Made by a program: the position numbers and the translations under genes. From Bacteroidota bacterium (lineage in GTDB: Bacteria > Bacteroidota > Bacteroidia > Flavobacteriales_F > PHOS-HE28), in contig CAUJFM010000067.1 of NCBI GenBank assembly GCA_963169595.1, positions 1 through 16,753 on the forward strand: DNA of 16,753 nucleotides, written 5' to 3'. The first letter of the stretch is position 1, and every line of letters starts with the position of its first letter. The notes beneath the pieces are model-generated. The model was not told the origin of the DNA and searched no databases. It saw nothing but the letters and a program-made list of their open reading frames with translations. This document shows positions 7,452 to 12,867 of the stretch, piece after piece.

Positions 7452-8155
7452 TGAGCCAGCAAGCGTCCTCCACCGATCCGCGGGAGCTGATCCTGAAGAC
7501 CCTGCGCACGAAATCGTGCATGAAGCAGGACGTCTACCAGCGCACGCAGGACATGTTCGCCGAGCTGAAGGAAGTGCTGCAGGCCATTGCCATCGACCTG
7601 GAACAGCAGGTGATGGACCACGACCGTCGGCTGATGGTGGCCTTCACGGACAAGGGAGCCTCGGCATGCGAGCTCCGGGTGGCCGGTGATGTGGTGATCT
7701 TCCACATGCACACCAACGTGTTCCGGCTTGACCAGGGGCACAACCTCTGGAGGTCGAGCTACCTGGAGGAGGACGAGTTCCGCGGGTATTTCGGCGTGGT
7801 GAACGTGTACAACTTCCTCAGCGACTCCTTCAAGTTCAACCGGGAGCGTGACCTGGGCTATTTGGTGGCCCGGCTGTTCATCAACAAGGACGGCCACTTC
7901 TTCGTGCAGGGCAAGCGCCAACTGGGCTTCCTGTACAACGATCTGGCCGGCTCCGTGCTGGATCGGGAGCGTCTTACGGAAGTGCTCCGTTCGGTGATCC
8001 TCTACGTGCTGGAGTTCGACCTGCTGGCCCCGCCCTATGACCAGGTGAACCAGGTGACCGTGAGCGAGATGAACGAACTGAACGCCAACCTGAAGCTCAC
8101 CACCGGCAAGCGGTTGGGCTTCCGGTTCCAGGCCGATACGGAGGATATGCTTTGA
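7451..8155 (+). CDS. Conserved protein of unknown function, coupled to proS
   Basis: Soluble protein of 234 residues; no signal peptide or membrane helix is visible. It starts at ATG 7451, sharing one base with the proS stop, so it is very probably translated by coupling. The N-terminal helical part (about 1-70) is followed by a mixed alpha/beta core with conserved-looking aromatic segments (VIFHMHTNVFRL, GYFGVVNVYNFLSDSFKFN). The C terminus has VTVSEMNELNANLKLTTGKRLGFRF. I do not recognise the family and give no function. I have an impression of similar proteins in other Flavobacteriales genomes but cannot confirm it. No clear terminator follows; the tRNA-Glu promoter begins a few bases after the stop codon. 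Confidence 0.8.
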   Translation: MSQQASSTDPRELILKTLRTKSCMKQDVYQRTQDMFAELKEVLQAIAIDLEQQVMDHDRRLMVAFTDKGASACELRVAGDVVIFHMHTNVFRLDQGHNLWRSSYLEEDEFRGYFGVVNVYNFLSDSFKFNRERDLGYLVARLFINKDGHFFVQGKRQLGFLYNDLAGSVLDRERLTEVLRSVILYVLEFDLLAPPYDQVNQVTVSEMNELNANLKLTTGKRLGFRFQADTEDML

Positions 8156-8159
8156 GCGA

Positions 8160-8192
8160 TTTGCACGGATCGAAAGCGATCGTTTACATTTG
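8160..8192 (+). promoter_or_regulatory. Bacteroidota promoter for tRNA-Glu
   Basis: TTTG at 8160-8163 serves as -33 element and TACATTTG at 8185-8192 is an exact TAnnTTTG -7 element, with 21 bp between them. The tRNA begins 42 bp after the -7 box, which leaves a short leader to be processed. This is the best-formed promoter in the window. Confidence 0.75.
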
Positions 8193-8234
8193 CCGTCCCT
8201 TACGCGGGACCCCTCGTTGTAAGGAGTACAGTAT

Positions 8235-8306
8235 GGCCCGTTCGTCTAGGGGTTAGGACGCGTCCCTTTCACGGATGAAACAGGGGTTCGATTCCCCTAC
8301 GGGCTA
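8235..8306 (+). tRNA. tRNA-Glu (anticodon UUC)
   Basis: A 72-nt cloverleaf without encoded CCA. The acceptor stem GGCCCGT/ACGGGCT has a G-U first pair; the D-stem is GTCT/GGAC. The anticodon stem CGTCC/GGATG encloses loop CTTTCAC with anticodon TTC. The T-arm is AGGGG-TTCGATT-CCCCT and the discriminator is A. The copy is complete and should work. Its 3' segment from 8293 onward coincides with the att core of the element inserted directly behind it, so this 3' end was restored by the element's own sequence on integration. Confidence 0.96.
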
Positions 8307-8307
8307 C
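8293..8307 (+). repeat. attL core (direct repeat within tRNA-Glu 3' end)
   Basis: TCCCCTACGGGCTAC, identical to 14379-14393. It spans the 3' strand of the T-stem, the acceptor 3' strand, the discriminator and one further base. Tyrosine integrases very often use this part of a tRNA gene. Confidence 0.9.
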
Positions 8308-8312
8308 ACGGC

Positions 8313-8360
8313 ACCGCCGGAACCTCAGCAATAGCGAAGGTTTCCGGCGGTTCGCCTTTT
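8313..8360 (+). terminator. Hairpin terminator behind tRNA-Glu, supplied by the element
   Basis: ACCGCCGGAA (8313-8322) pairs perfectly with TTCCGGCGGT (8342-8351). The stem continues by CCT/AGG with one bulged T, and a TTTT run sits at 8357-8360. It would end tRNA-Glu transcription before the lipoprotein gene. Confidence 0.65.
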
Positions 8361-8361
8361 A

Positions 8362-8384
8362 CGGGCATCGGTTTGGGCATCGGT
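8362..8384 (+). repeat. Left copy of 23-bp end repeat (two GGGCATCGGT units), putative integrase arm site
   Basis: A 23-bp stretch identical to 14237-14259 and in the same orientation. Internally it is two GGGCATCGGT units 12 bp apart. It lies 54 bp inside attL. Position and tandem structure suggest arm-type binding sites for the integrase or excisionase; that role is inferred. Confidence 0.7.
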
Positions 8385-8439
8385 CGGGGCTGTTTCTGCC
8401 TATACCGGGTGCCTTATCCTTGTGGAAACGACATAGACC

Positions 8440-8877
8440 ATGATCCGCCTCCTTTATTGTGCTGTCACCCTCTTCCTCTTTTCGTGCGGCTCTCAGCCCC
8501 TCCATGAGAAATGCACCAGGGAGAACGCAGTGGATCGGGCCGTGGTCGTAACGTGGTCGGAGGCGAGCAGAGCGGGTGTGTTGCCGTCCGGATGGACAAC
8601 CCAGGAATGGGGCCAGCCCTCCTATGAGGCGGTAGAGGTCAACGGTGACGTGTTCATCTTGGAGGACACCGCACGGTTCACAACGCGGTATCTCGATTCC
8701 ACCGTGGCCATCCCCTTCAAGGTGACGTTGAAGTGTGCCTTTGATGGGAAGATGGAGGCTACGGAAAAGGCCCTCGGCCAACCGTCCTACACTGTGGATC
8801 TGGACCGCCTCAACCGACGCATGGAGGAACAGCGGTTGTTGGACAGCCTGCAACGCACTGACCTGAGTTTCGATTAA
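8440..8877 (+). CDS. Putative lipoprotein, cargo of the element
   Basis: Lipoprotein of 145 residues. The signal peptide MIRLLYCAVTLFLFSC ends in a lipobox (FLFSC, C16). The mature part begins GSQPLHEKCTRENAVDRAV and ends in a charged helical tail rich in Leu, Arg and Glu. No known domain is recognised. The CTRxxA block right after the lipid anchor resembles that of the convergent lipoprotein at 8993-9340, so the two may be distant relatives. Cargo lipoproteins on mobile elements often act in surface exclusion or immunity, but nothing in the sequence proves that here. A -7-like element with one mismatch, TATCCTTG, lies at 8415-8422, 17 bp before the start. Confidence 0.7.
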   Translation: MIRLLYCAVTLFLFSCGSQPLHEKCTRENAVDRAVVVTWSEASRAGVLPSGWTTQEWGQPSYEAVEVNGDVFILEDTARFTTRYLDSTVAIPFKVTLKCAFDGKMEATEKALGQPSYTVDLDRLNRRMEEQRLLDSLQRTDLSFD

Positions 8878-8884
8878 GGCCAAC

Positions 8885-8930
8885 TCCTGCACAACACTAT
8901 GGGATAGCCTGTGCAGGATCGGGTATCCCG
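8885..8930. terminator. Inverted repeats between convergent lipoprotein genes, possible bidirectional terminator
   Basis: TCCTGCACA (8885-8893) and TGTGCAGGA (8910-8918) form a perfect 9-bp stem with a 16-nt loop. An alternative stem, GGGATA (8901-8906) with TATCCC (8924-8929), would exclude the first. Only a weak pyrimidine run follows (TTCCTCTTTTC from 8935), so termination is plausible but not certain. Confidence 0.45.
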
Positions 8931-8992
8931 CCGTTCCTCTTTTCAGGTGTAGGTGAGAGCATCGGCCGTTATCAGTCTTGCCACGGCGGATC

Positions 8993-9340
8993 TCACTTCA
9001 AAGTGAAGTTCGCCTTCCACGTCCCGTCTCCGACGCATAGCATTTCGCCCGTGAAATGGGTTCGGATAATAGCACCAAAGCTGTTCTGCGAATCCACATA
9101 GGCGGCTACCTGCCACTTTTTCTTATCGGTGGTCGTGATCTCCCATTCACTGAGGTCCGCGAACTCTGCGGTACTCGGACTTTTCAGCCTTTCAGAAACG
9201 AATTGCTCCGCCATGGTGATGGCATCCACCCGTGTACAGTGGTCGGTTTCGCCGCAGCCTGTGAAGGCCAACAAGGCCAACACACCAATGACAGATGCAA
9301 TGAACGGTAGGCGTTGGGCCGGGTGTTGGTTAGGTGTCAT
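8993..9340 (-). CDS. Putative lipoprotein with LKSPSTAxF / DSQNSFGA motifs, cargo of the element
   Basis: Lipoprotein of 115 residues from ATG 9340. The signal peptide MTPNQHPAQRLPFIASVIGVLALLAFTGC ends in lipobox AFTGC. The mature chain reads ETDHCTRVDAITMAEQFV, then LKSPSTAEF, a Lys-rich turn, and AAYVDSQNSFGAIIRTHF. The pair of blocks 'LK(S/D)PxSAxF ... V(D/N)xxNSFGA' recurs in many small lipoproteins and secreted proteins of phages and mobile elements, as I remember them; the function is unknown. The frame is open upstream to GTG 9397, and ATG 9379 has an AGGAGGG just before it but too close. ATG 9340 is chosen because it gives a normal signal peptide. An immunity or exclusion role is only a guess. 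Confidence 0.72.
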   Translation of the reverse strand: MTPNQHPAQRLPFIASVIGVLALLAFTGCGETDHCTRVDAITMAEQFVSERLKSPSTAEFADLSEWEITTTDKKKWQVAAYVDSQNSFGAIIRTHFTGEMLCVGDGTWKANFTLK

Positions 9341-9565
9341 GGGTTGGTCGATTTCGGGGTAATGTATGTGGCAGATCATCACCCTCCTGTAATCCACCTG
9401 ATTTTCACCTTGTTTTCACGGTGTTATTCCGCCTCCAACAGGGTGTCCACTTTGCAGGGGAATGGCCGTCATTGCTGACCTTTTGGGTGCTGTGGCGTAA
9501 TCGTGGATGCACCGCCCGCATACGGTCGAGGTGGACCGTTGATCGGCCGATAAATACGGCGGTAC
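9341..9565. other. Non-coding stretch between lipoprotein and rep operon end
   Basis: No convincing gene. It holds a TTTTCAC direct repeat at 9402-9408 and 9413-9419, spaced 11 bp (about one helical turn), upstream of the minus-strand lipoprotein; this could be an operator. It also holds two inverted repeats just behind the rep operon: ACGGTC/GACCGT (9522-9539) and the palindrome ATCGGCCGAT (9542-9551). These may end rep-operon transcription, although no U-run follows. No exact TAnnTTTG was found here on the minus strand. Confidence 0.4.
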
Positions 9566-9853
9566 TTACCGAAGCACGGAGGTCCAGTCCAGTGGATCGG
9601 GTGCGCCCTCCCTCTTCCTCTTCGGGTGGACGAACTCCAAGGCCCGCAGGAACAATTCCGCGCCCTTCACTTGCTCATTCACCTTGTCGCTGGACATGAG
9701 GCGTTCCAGTACGTCAGCGAACCGGCCAGCGTGCTCATTCACCAGCAGCTCCCCGACCTCTTCCCAGCGACGGGTGCGCGCGTTCCTGGATCCTTTGGGG
9801 CGGCCAGGGTTGCCCTGGGTGAACTTGCCGGTGGTGGGGTCGTTGCGGGTCAT
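9566..9853 (-). CDS. Small basic protein with GRPKGSRN motif, end of rep operon
   Basis: Protein of 95 residues beginning MTRNDPTTGKFTQGNPGRPKGSRNARTRRWEE. The basic GNPGRPKGSRN motif is shared by several phage and plasmid small proteins, including DUF5681-type and terminase-small-subunit-like ones; it looks like an AT-hook-like DNA contact. The remainder (20-95) is helical and charged, with NEHAGRFADVLERLM and QVKGAELFLRALEFV. Its start overlaps the rep stop (ATGA), so it is co-translated with rep and probably assists it as a DNA-binding partner. That role is inferred from context. Confidence 0.7.
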   Translation of the reverse strand: MTRNDPTTGKFTQGNPGRPKGSRNARTRRWEEVGELLVNEHAGRFADVLERLMSSDKVNEQVKGAELFLRALEFVHPKRKREGAPDPLDWTSVLR

Positions 9854-11127
9854 GGATGCAGCGGTGTGGTGCCGGGAGGTTTACGCCCCGGCGGATGGAT
9901 GAAGGGTCGTTGATCGAAGAGCAGCCCAGCACGTGCGGCCATGCGGCGAAGGGTCAGGGTGCGGTTGCTCAGTGTGTTCCGGCACCTCTTCCCCTCCTTC
10001 CCATACAGGCGTTCCGAGCAGACGCGGGAGCTGGGGTGTTGGTGCGATATGTCCCGGCCGCACACCGGGCACCTGCGGACCTCGGCCGGGGGCGCCTCGG
10101 CACGGTCAGCTACGGCACCTGTTCCTGAACCCTCGTTGGTGACTTTTGCCACCCTTATCGCAAGTGTGGCATTTGTCGCCTTTTGACCTTCGGAGGGGTG
10201 GGCTGTGGCGCGTTGTCCCCCTGTGGCATTTGTCGCCCTCGGAACCTGCTGAGTTGCGGTTGTCCCCTTGTGGCATTTGTCGCCGTTGAGCAGGCCGGAC
10301 AACTTCGCCTCGATCGCCGTCCGAAGTGATGCCTTCAGGCTGTGGGGCACATGCTGTTGGTGCAGCGTGTCCAAGTCCCTACGCCTCTTCCATCGCGTGC
10401 GGTTGTCCATTGCCTGCCAGTAGGCCGGTGCCGATGCCTTGGCCAACAGTTCGCGTTGAGCGGGCCGCAGGTTGTCCGTGGGCATGTGGGGTTCAAGGAT
10501 CAACAGTTCGTCGAACTTGCCCACCAGGAAGGCCCGCAGCCGGTGCCATGTGGCCGGGTCCAGCAGGTCCGCCACGGATCGCACGCCCAAGGGATGCAGG
10601 GGGCGCATTCGTGTGGCCTTCACCTCGAACCTCAGCAGCTCACCGGGCAGTTCGTGTTGGTGGGCCTTGTCGTACACCTTGAACTTGAACGCGGCGTGTG
10701 TGATCTCGATACCGTGGCCTTTGTGCATCGCTGTGGGTGCAGTGGTGCGGTGCAGAACGATGGAGCGGAGCACGTCCCGCGTGGGCATGGATGGCATGAT
10801 GTTCACACCGACCTCCAACCCGGCGATGTTCAGTCCTGAAGGATGCAGCCCGAAGGCATCGCATAGCGCGGCCACGGTATCGAGGAACTGCGTGAACGTG
10901 TAGTCCTGCCAGTTGGTGCCGAGGTGGTGGACCTTGTGGAATGAGCCGCGTATCTCCCAGCAGCGCGTTGCATCGCCCGTGAAGGTCCATCCCTGCCATG
11001 TGGCGGTGAACCGTTCATGCCCGGCCTTGCCTTGGCCACGGGAGCGCCAACGGCCTGCTAACAGGTGATGCGATCGCACGCGCTGTTGGGTGCCGTCGGG
11101 TAGGCGTAGTTTTGTGCCGTCGATCAT
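9850..11127 (-). CDS. Putative replication initiator (Rep-like) with C-terminal zinc cluster
   Basis: Protein of 425 residues from ATG 11127 (MIDGTKLRLPDG). The core carries LNIAGLEVGVNI (99-110), FKFKVYDKAHQHE (147-159) and LLRFEVKATRM (164-174), then LGVRSVADLLD and a long helical part. The order 'xVYDKxxQ ... LRFEVK' resembles phage gene II/X and Rep_trans replication initiators, and I recall similar proteins in Bacteroidota mobile elements. I see no clear HUH pair, so the nicking chemistry is unproven. Residues 281-345 are a low-complexity linker encoded by the iteron-like repeats. A zinc cluster follows (CPVC 353-356, C370, C382). The open frame reaches 11379, but the upstream part lacks family features and overlaps another gene; the shared leader motif also supports ATG 11127. 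Confidence 0.62.
   Translation of the reverse strand: MIDGTKLRLPDGTQQRVRSHHLLAGRWRSRGQGKAGHERFTATWQGWTFTGDATRCWEIRGSFHKVHHLGTNWQDYTFTQFLDTVAALCDAFGLHPSGLNIAGLEVGVNIMPSMPTRDVLRSIVLHRTTAPTAMHKGHGIEITHAAFKFKVYDKAHQHELPGELLRFEVKATRMRPLHPLGVRSVADLLDPATWHRLRAFLVGKFDELLILEPHMPTDNLRPAQRELLAKASAPAYWQAMDNRTRWKRRRDLDTLHQQHVPHSLKASLRTAIEAKLSGLLNGDKCHKGTTATQQVPRATNATGGQRATAHPSEGQKATNATLAIRVAKVTNEGSGTGAVADRAEAPPAEVRRCPVCGRDISHQHPSSRVCSERLYGKEGKRCRNTLSNRTLTLRRMAARAGLLFDQRPFIHPPGRKPPGTTPLHP
10138..10284. repeat. Iteron-like direct repeats inside rep
   Basis: TGTGGCATTTGTCGCC occurs three times exactly: 10165-10180, 10222-10237 and 10269-10284. Copies 2 and 3 extend to 26 bp with one mismatch (10212-10237, 10259-10284). 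A degenerate fourth copy, GGTGACTTTTGCCACC, is at 10138-10153. On the coding strand the unit reads GGCGACAAATGCCACA. Copies 1 and 2 are in one frame (ATNAT) and copy 3 in another (GDKCHK), so selection appears to act on DNA rather than protein. Candidate iterons or origin sites. Confidence 0.7.
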
Positions 11128-11145
11128 GCGGGCGACCGTGTGGGC

Positions 11146-11157
11146 GATACTGGATAG
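11146..11157 (-). promoter_or_regulatory. Leader motif before rep, shared with the int leader
   Basis: On the minus strand CTATCCAGTATC lies 18 nt before the rep ATG. The same 12 bases lie 18 nt before the integrase ATG (14200-14211). It may be an operator or a translation-control site common to both genes. Confidence 0.5.
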
Positions 11158-11161
11158 GCAG

Positions 11162-11180
11162 CGCGGGCTACTGGCCCGCG
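11162..11180 (-). promoter_or_regulatory. Hairpin over the stop codon of the gene upstream of rep
   Basis: CGCGGGC/GCCCGCG is a perfect 7-bp stem with a 5-nt loop, CAGTA on the coding strand. The loop holds the first bases of the TAG stop codon of the 11168-11614 gene. No U-run follows, so it is more likely a processing, attenuation or coupling structure between this gene and rep than a terminator. Confidence 0.45.
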
Positions 11181-11614
11181 TTGTCGCATCCTGAGGTTTC
11201 GTGGGGCATCCGTAGCCATGGAATGACCTGTTGAGCGAACCGCACGCGCTCCGGGATGCTGTGTTTCTCCAGCCCGGTGAAGTAGAACACGGTGAGGCGG
11301 CGGCTGTCCGCGCTGAAGTGGAACAGCACCGTGTTGCGGCATGTGCGCCCGGCGTACACGTCCGGGTGGTCGCCCACATACCAACGTTCGATGCCAGTGG
11401 GGATCAACCCGGTGTGCAGGGTGCGCACCTTATTGCGCATGGGGCCGTGGATCATCATGCCCGCGCCTACTTCGCGGCGGCCTTGGTCACGGGTTTCCGT
11501 CACCTTCAGGTATTCGGGCAACTTGGTGAACGGGATGATCGTGGCATCCTTCAGGAACCGGCCGCTGGCCACGTCGTTCGTGTAGGTGGCCACCTTGTGC
11601 GCGGGGGCGTTCAT
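11168..11614 (-). CDS. Conserved protein of unknown function, upstream of rep
   Basis: Protein of 148 residues, no signal peptide. Segments such as RFLKDATIIPF, LPEYLKVTETRD, GIERWYVGDHPDVYAGRT, NTVLFHFSADSRRLTVFYFTG and RFAQQVIPWL look like a compact alpha/beta fold. I have the impression that similar small proteins sit between an HTH gene and a Rep-like gene in other Bacteroidota elements, but I know no function. Its ATG overlaps the stop of the HTH gene (ATGA at 11611-11614), and rep follows after a 40-nt gap with a hairpin, so the three form one operon. A role in replication or its control is an inference from position. Confidence 0.72.
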   Translation of the reverse strand: MNAPAHKVATYTNDVASGRFLKDATIIPFTKLPEYLKVTETRDQGRREVGAGMMIHGPMRNKVRTLHTGLIPTGIERWYVGDHPDVYAGRTCRNTVLFHFSADSRRLTVFYFTGLEKHSIPERVRFAQQVIPWLRMPHETSGCDNAGQ

Positions 11615-11907
11615 CGCCGGTCACGTTTGGCGGTGCGCATCCGTTGCAGGCTGTCCAGCACCTCGTTGCGTTTGTACCGAACGCGGGTGCCGATGCGGTA
11701 CCCGGTCACGTAGCCCCGGCGCGTGTAGTCCCGCAAGGTGGGCAAGGTGATGCCCAGCAGTTGCGCGGCCTGATCGCGGGTCAACAGTTCCTCAGCAGTT
11801 GGTGCCGTGGTCGGTGTGCGTGCGTCCAGCTCGGAGCGCACGGCCTTGGTGATCTCCCCCAGCAACTCAGGCAAGGGGATGGGTGAAAGGACGATCGGTT
11901 CGTTCAT
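11611..11907 (-). CDS. Excisionase-type helix-turn-helix DNA-binding protein
   Basis: Protein of 98 residues from ATG 11907. The C-terminal half is a MerR-like HTH_17 domain: LLTRDQAAQLLGITLPTLRDY is the helix-turn-helix (41-61), followed by the wing TRRGYVTGYRIGTRVRYKRNEVLDSL (62-87). The N-terminal half (1-40) contains a short helix and a Thr/Pro linker. Such proteins serve as excisionases (directionality factors) or as repressors of the adjacent operon. A hairpin ends 2 nt before the ATG and may control translation. A TTG start at 11934 is possible and would put the hairpin inside the coding region. It heads the operon HTH, 11168 gene, rep, 9566 gene. Confidence 0.82.
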   Translation of the reverse strand: MNEPIVLSPIPLPELLGEITKAVRSELDARTPTTAPTAEELLTRDQAAQLLGITLPTLRDYTRRGYVTGYRIGTRVRYKRNEVLDSLQRMRTAKRDRR

Positions 11908-11909
11908 GG

Positions 11910-11932
11910 GGCGCTGCGTTGTTTGCAGCGCC
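11910..11932 (-). promoter_or_regulatory. Hairpin directly before the HTH-protein start codon
   Basis: GGCGCTGC (11910-11917) and GCAGCGCC (11925-11932) are perfect 8-bp inverted repeats with a 7-nt loop. On the mRNA the stem ends two bases before ATG 11907 and would cover the ribosome-binding region. A -7-like box with one mismatch (minus-strand TCCCTTTG, 11932-11939) overlaps its upstream arm, so the hairpin could be an operator or a translation lock. Confidence 0.5.
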
Positions 11933-11971
11933 AAAGGGATCGAAGGGGCTATGCCTGCGAAAGACCTTCCA

Positions 11972-11981
11972 AGTACGTACT
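11972..11981. promoter_or_regulatory. Palindrome AGTACGTACT upstream of the HTH/rep operon
   Basis: A perfect 10-bp palindrome in the 87-bp gap between the RteC-like gene and the HTH gene. The size and place suit a dimeric repressor operator for the rep operon; there is no further proof. Confidence 0.35.
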
Positions 11982-11994
11982 CAGCGAACCCGCA

Positions 11995-12864
11995 TCATTC
12001 GGGCCTGTTCGGTATAGTGAACCCCTCAACGTCTTGGGCGGGTACTGTTCCACCTTCGGGTTTAAGTTCCCGTTCAAGGGTGGTGAGGTTGACACCAAAG
12101 TGGGGCGCCATGGCCTCGGCGTACTTCTTGGCGATAATGTCACCAGCGCGATAACGTGTGGTCGTTGAGCGATGACGTGGGGCCTCGATCCAGCCCTTTT
12201 CTGCCAGTTCACGAAGCAGCCATGCCAATACCTGAACGCTACCCTTCCATTCGATGCGCGGTAGGGGTTGCGGTGCCGAGGTGGAACCTGTGCTGTCACT
12301 GGCCGTGTTCAGTATCTCCAACAGGCCATCATGCAGTTCCTTCCATGCCATCGGCTCAAACTTCCGAGGCCTTAGGAACCCTTCGGGCTGTTCCCGACTT
12401 CGCCACAATGCGCGGCCTTCCAATGCTCCGGGTATCGCCTCAATTTGTGCAGCCATCCATGCCAGCCGGTTCACCGTGGCCGGATCGTTCGGCCTGTTGC
12501 TCACGTAGGTGTGGATCGAAGGCAGCAGCGGAGCAATGCGGTCGCGTAGGGCCATGCTCACTTCCTGGGTGATGCGCTCTTCAACCTCCTTCGGGGTATG
12601 GGTGTACGGTTGTTTGAACAATGCCGAACCTTCAACCCGCTCCGGAATGATGTGGCGGATCTCTCCGGCAACGATTGCATCCCACCTCAGCGCTCTGTTC
12701 AACTCCTGCTCGAAGTCGTGATCCAGTGCGTGTTCCGCGTAGGCCATGAAGAGGCGAAACGCCTCTACGGGTCCAGCGGTCGAGGTTTGCTCTGCGATGT
12801 TCGGTAGCTCCCACTTGCTCATCACTTCGGCAGGTGTGGGGCCGATGCGTTCTTTCCGCTCCAT
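11995..12864 (-). CDS. RteC-like regulator candidate, coupled to the integrase gene
   Basis: Protein of 289 residues, soluble and largely helical. The C-terminal part has RIEWKGSVQVLAWLLRELAEKGWIE (203-227), then an insertion and AKKYAEAMAPHFGVNLTTLERELK (245-268). This follows the layout 'I-W-x-G, L-x-x-L-I/L-x-x-L-x-x-x-G-x-I, ... F-x-x-x-F-G/N-V-N/D-L' of the winged-helix domain of RteC, the excision regulator of CTnDOT-type elements. The N-terminal 200 residues resemble nothing I recognise. The start lies 3 nt after the integrase stop, so the two are one transcription unit. A role in controlling excision is likely by analogy; the homology itself is a pattern match made by eye. Confidence 0.55.
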   Translation of the reverse strand: MERKERIGPTPAEVMSKWELPNIAEQTSTAGPVEAFRLFMAYAEHALDHDFEQELNRALRWDAIVAGEIRHIIPERVEGSALFKQPYTHTPKEVEERITQEVSMALRDRIAPLLPSIHTYVSNRPNDPATVNRLAWMAAQIEAIPGALEGRALWRSREQPEGFLRPRKFEPMAWKELHDGLLEILNTASDSTGSTSAPQPLPRIEWKGSVQVLAWLLRELAEKGWIEAPRHRSTTTRYRAGDIIAKKYAEAMAPHFGVNLTTLERELKPEGGTVPAQDVEGFTIPNRPE

Positions 12865-12867
12865 GGG

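Noticed and set aside
9566..9853. Terminase small subunit
   Set aside because: Only the basic GRPKGSRN motif is shared. The protein is short and no terminase large subunit or capsid gene is near.
9850..10142. Plus-strand short frames opposite the Rep zinc cluster
   Set aside because: They are frame shadows without start context; the minus-strand Cys pattern is coherent.
10138..10284. CRISPR array
   Set aside because: Only three exact units with spacing of 57 and 47 bp, embedded in a coding gene and with no cas genes. Iteron-like repeats explain it better.
11127..11379. N-terminal extension of the Rep frame up to 11379
   Set aside because: The extension is rich in Thr, Ser, Cys and Arg without family features and lies fully over the gene at 11168-11614. 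The leader motif and the family-like start favour ATG 11127.
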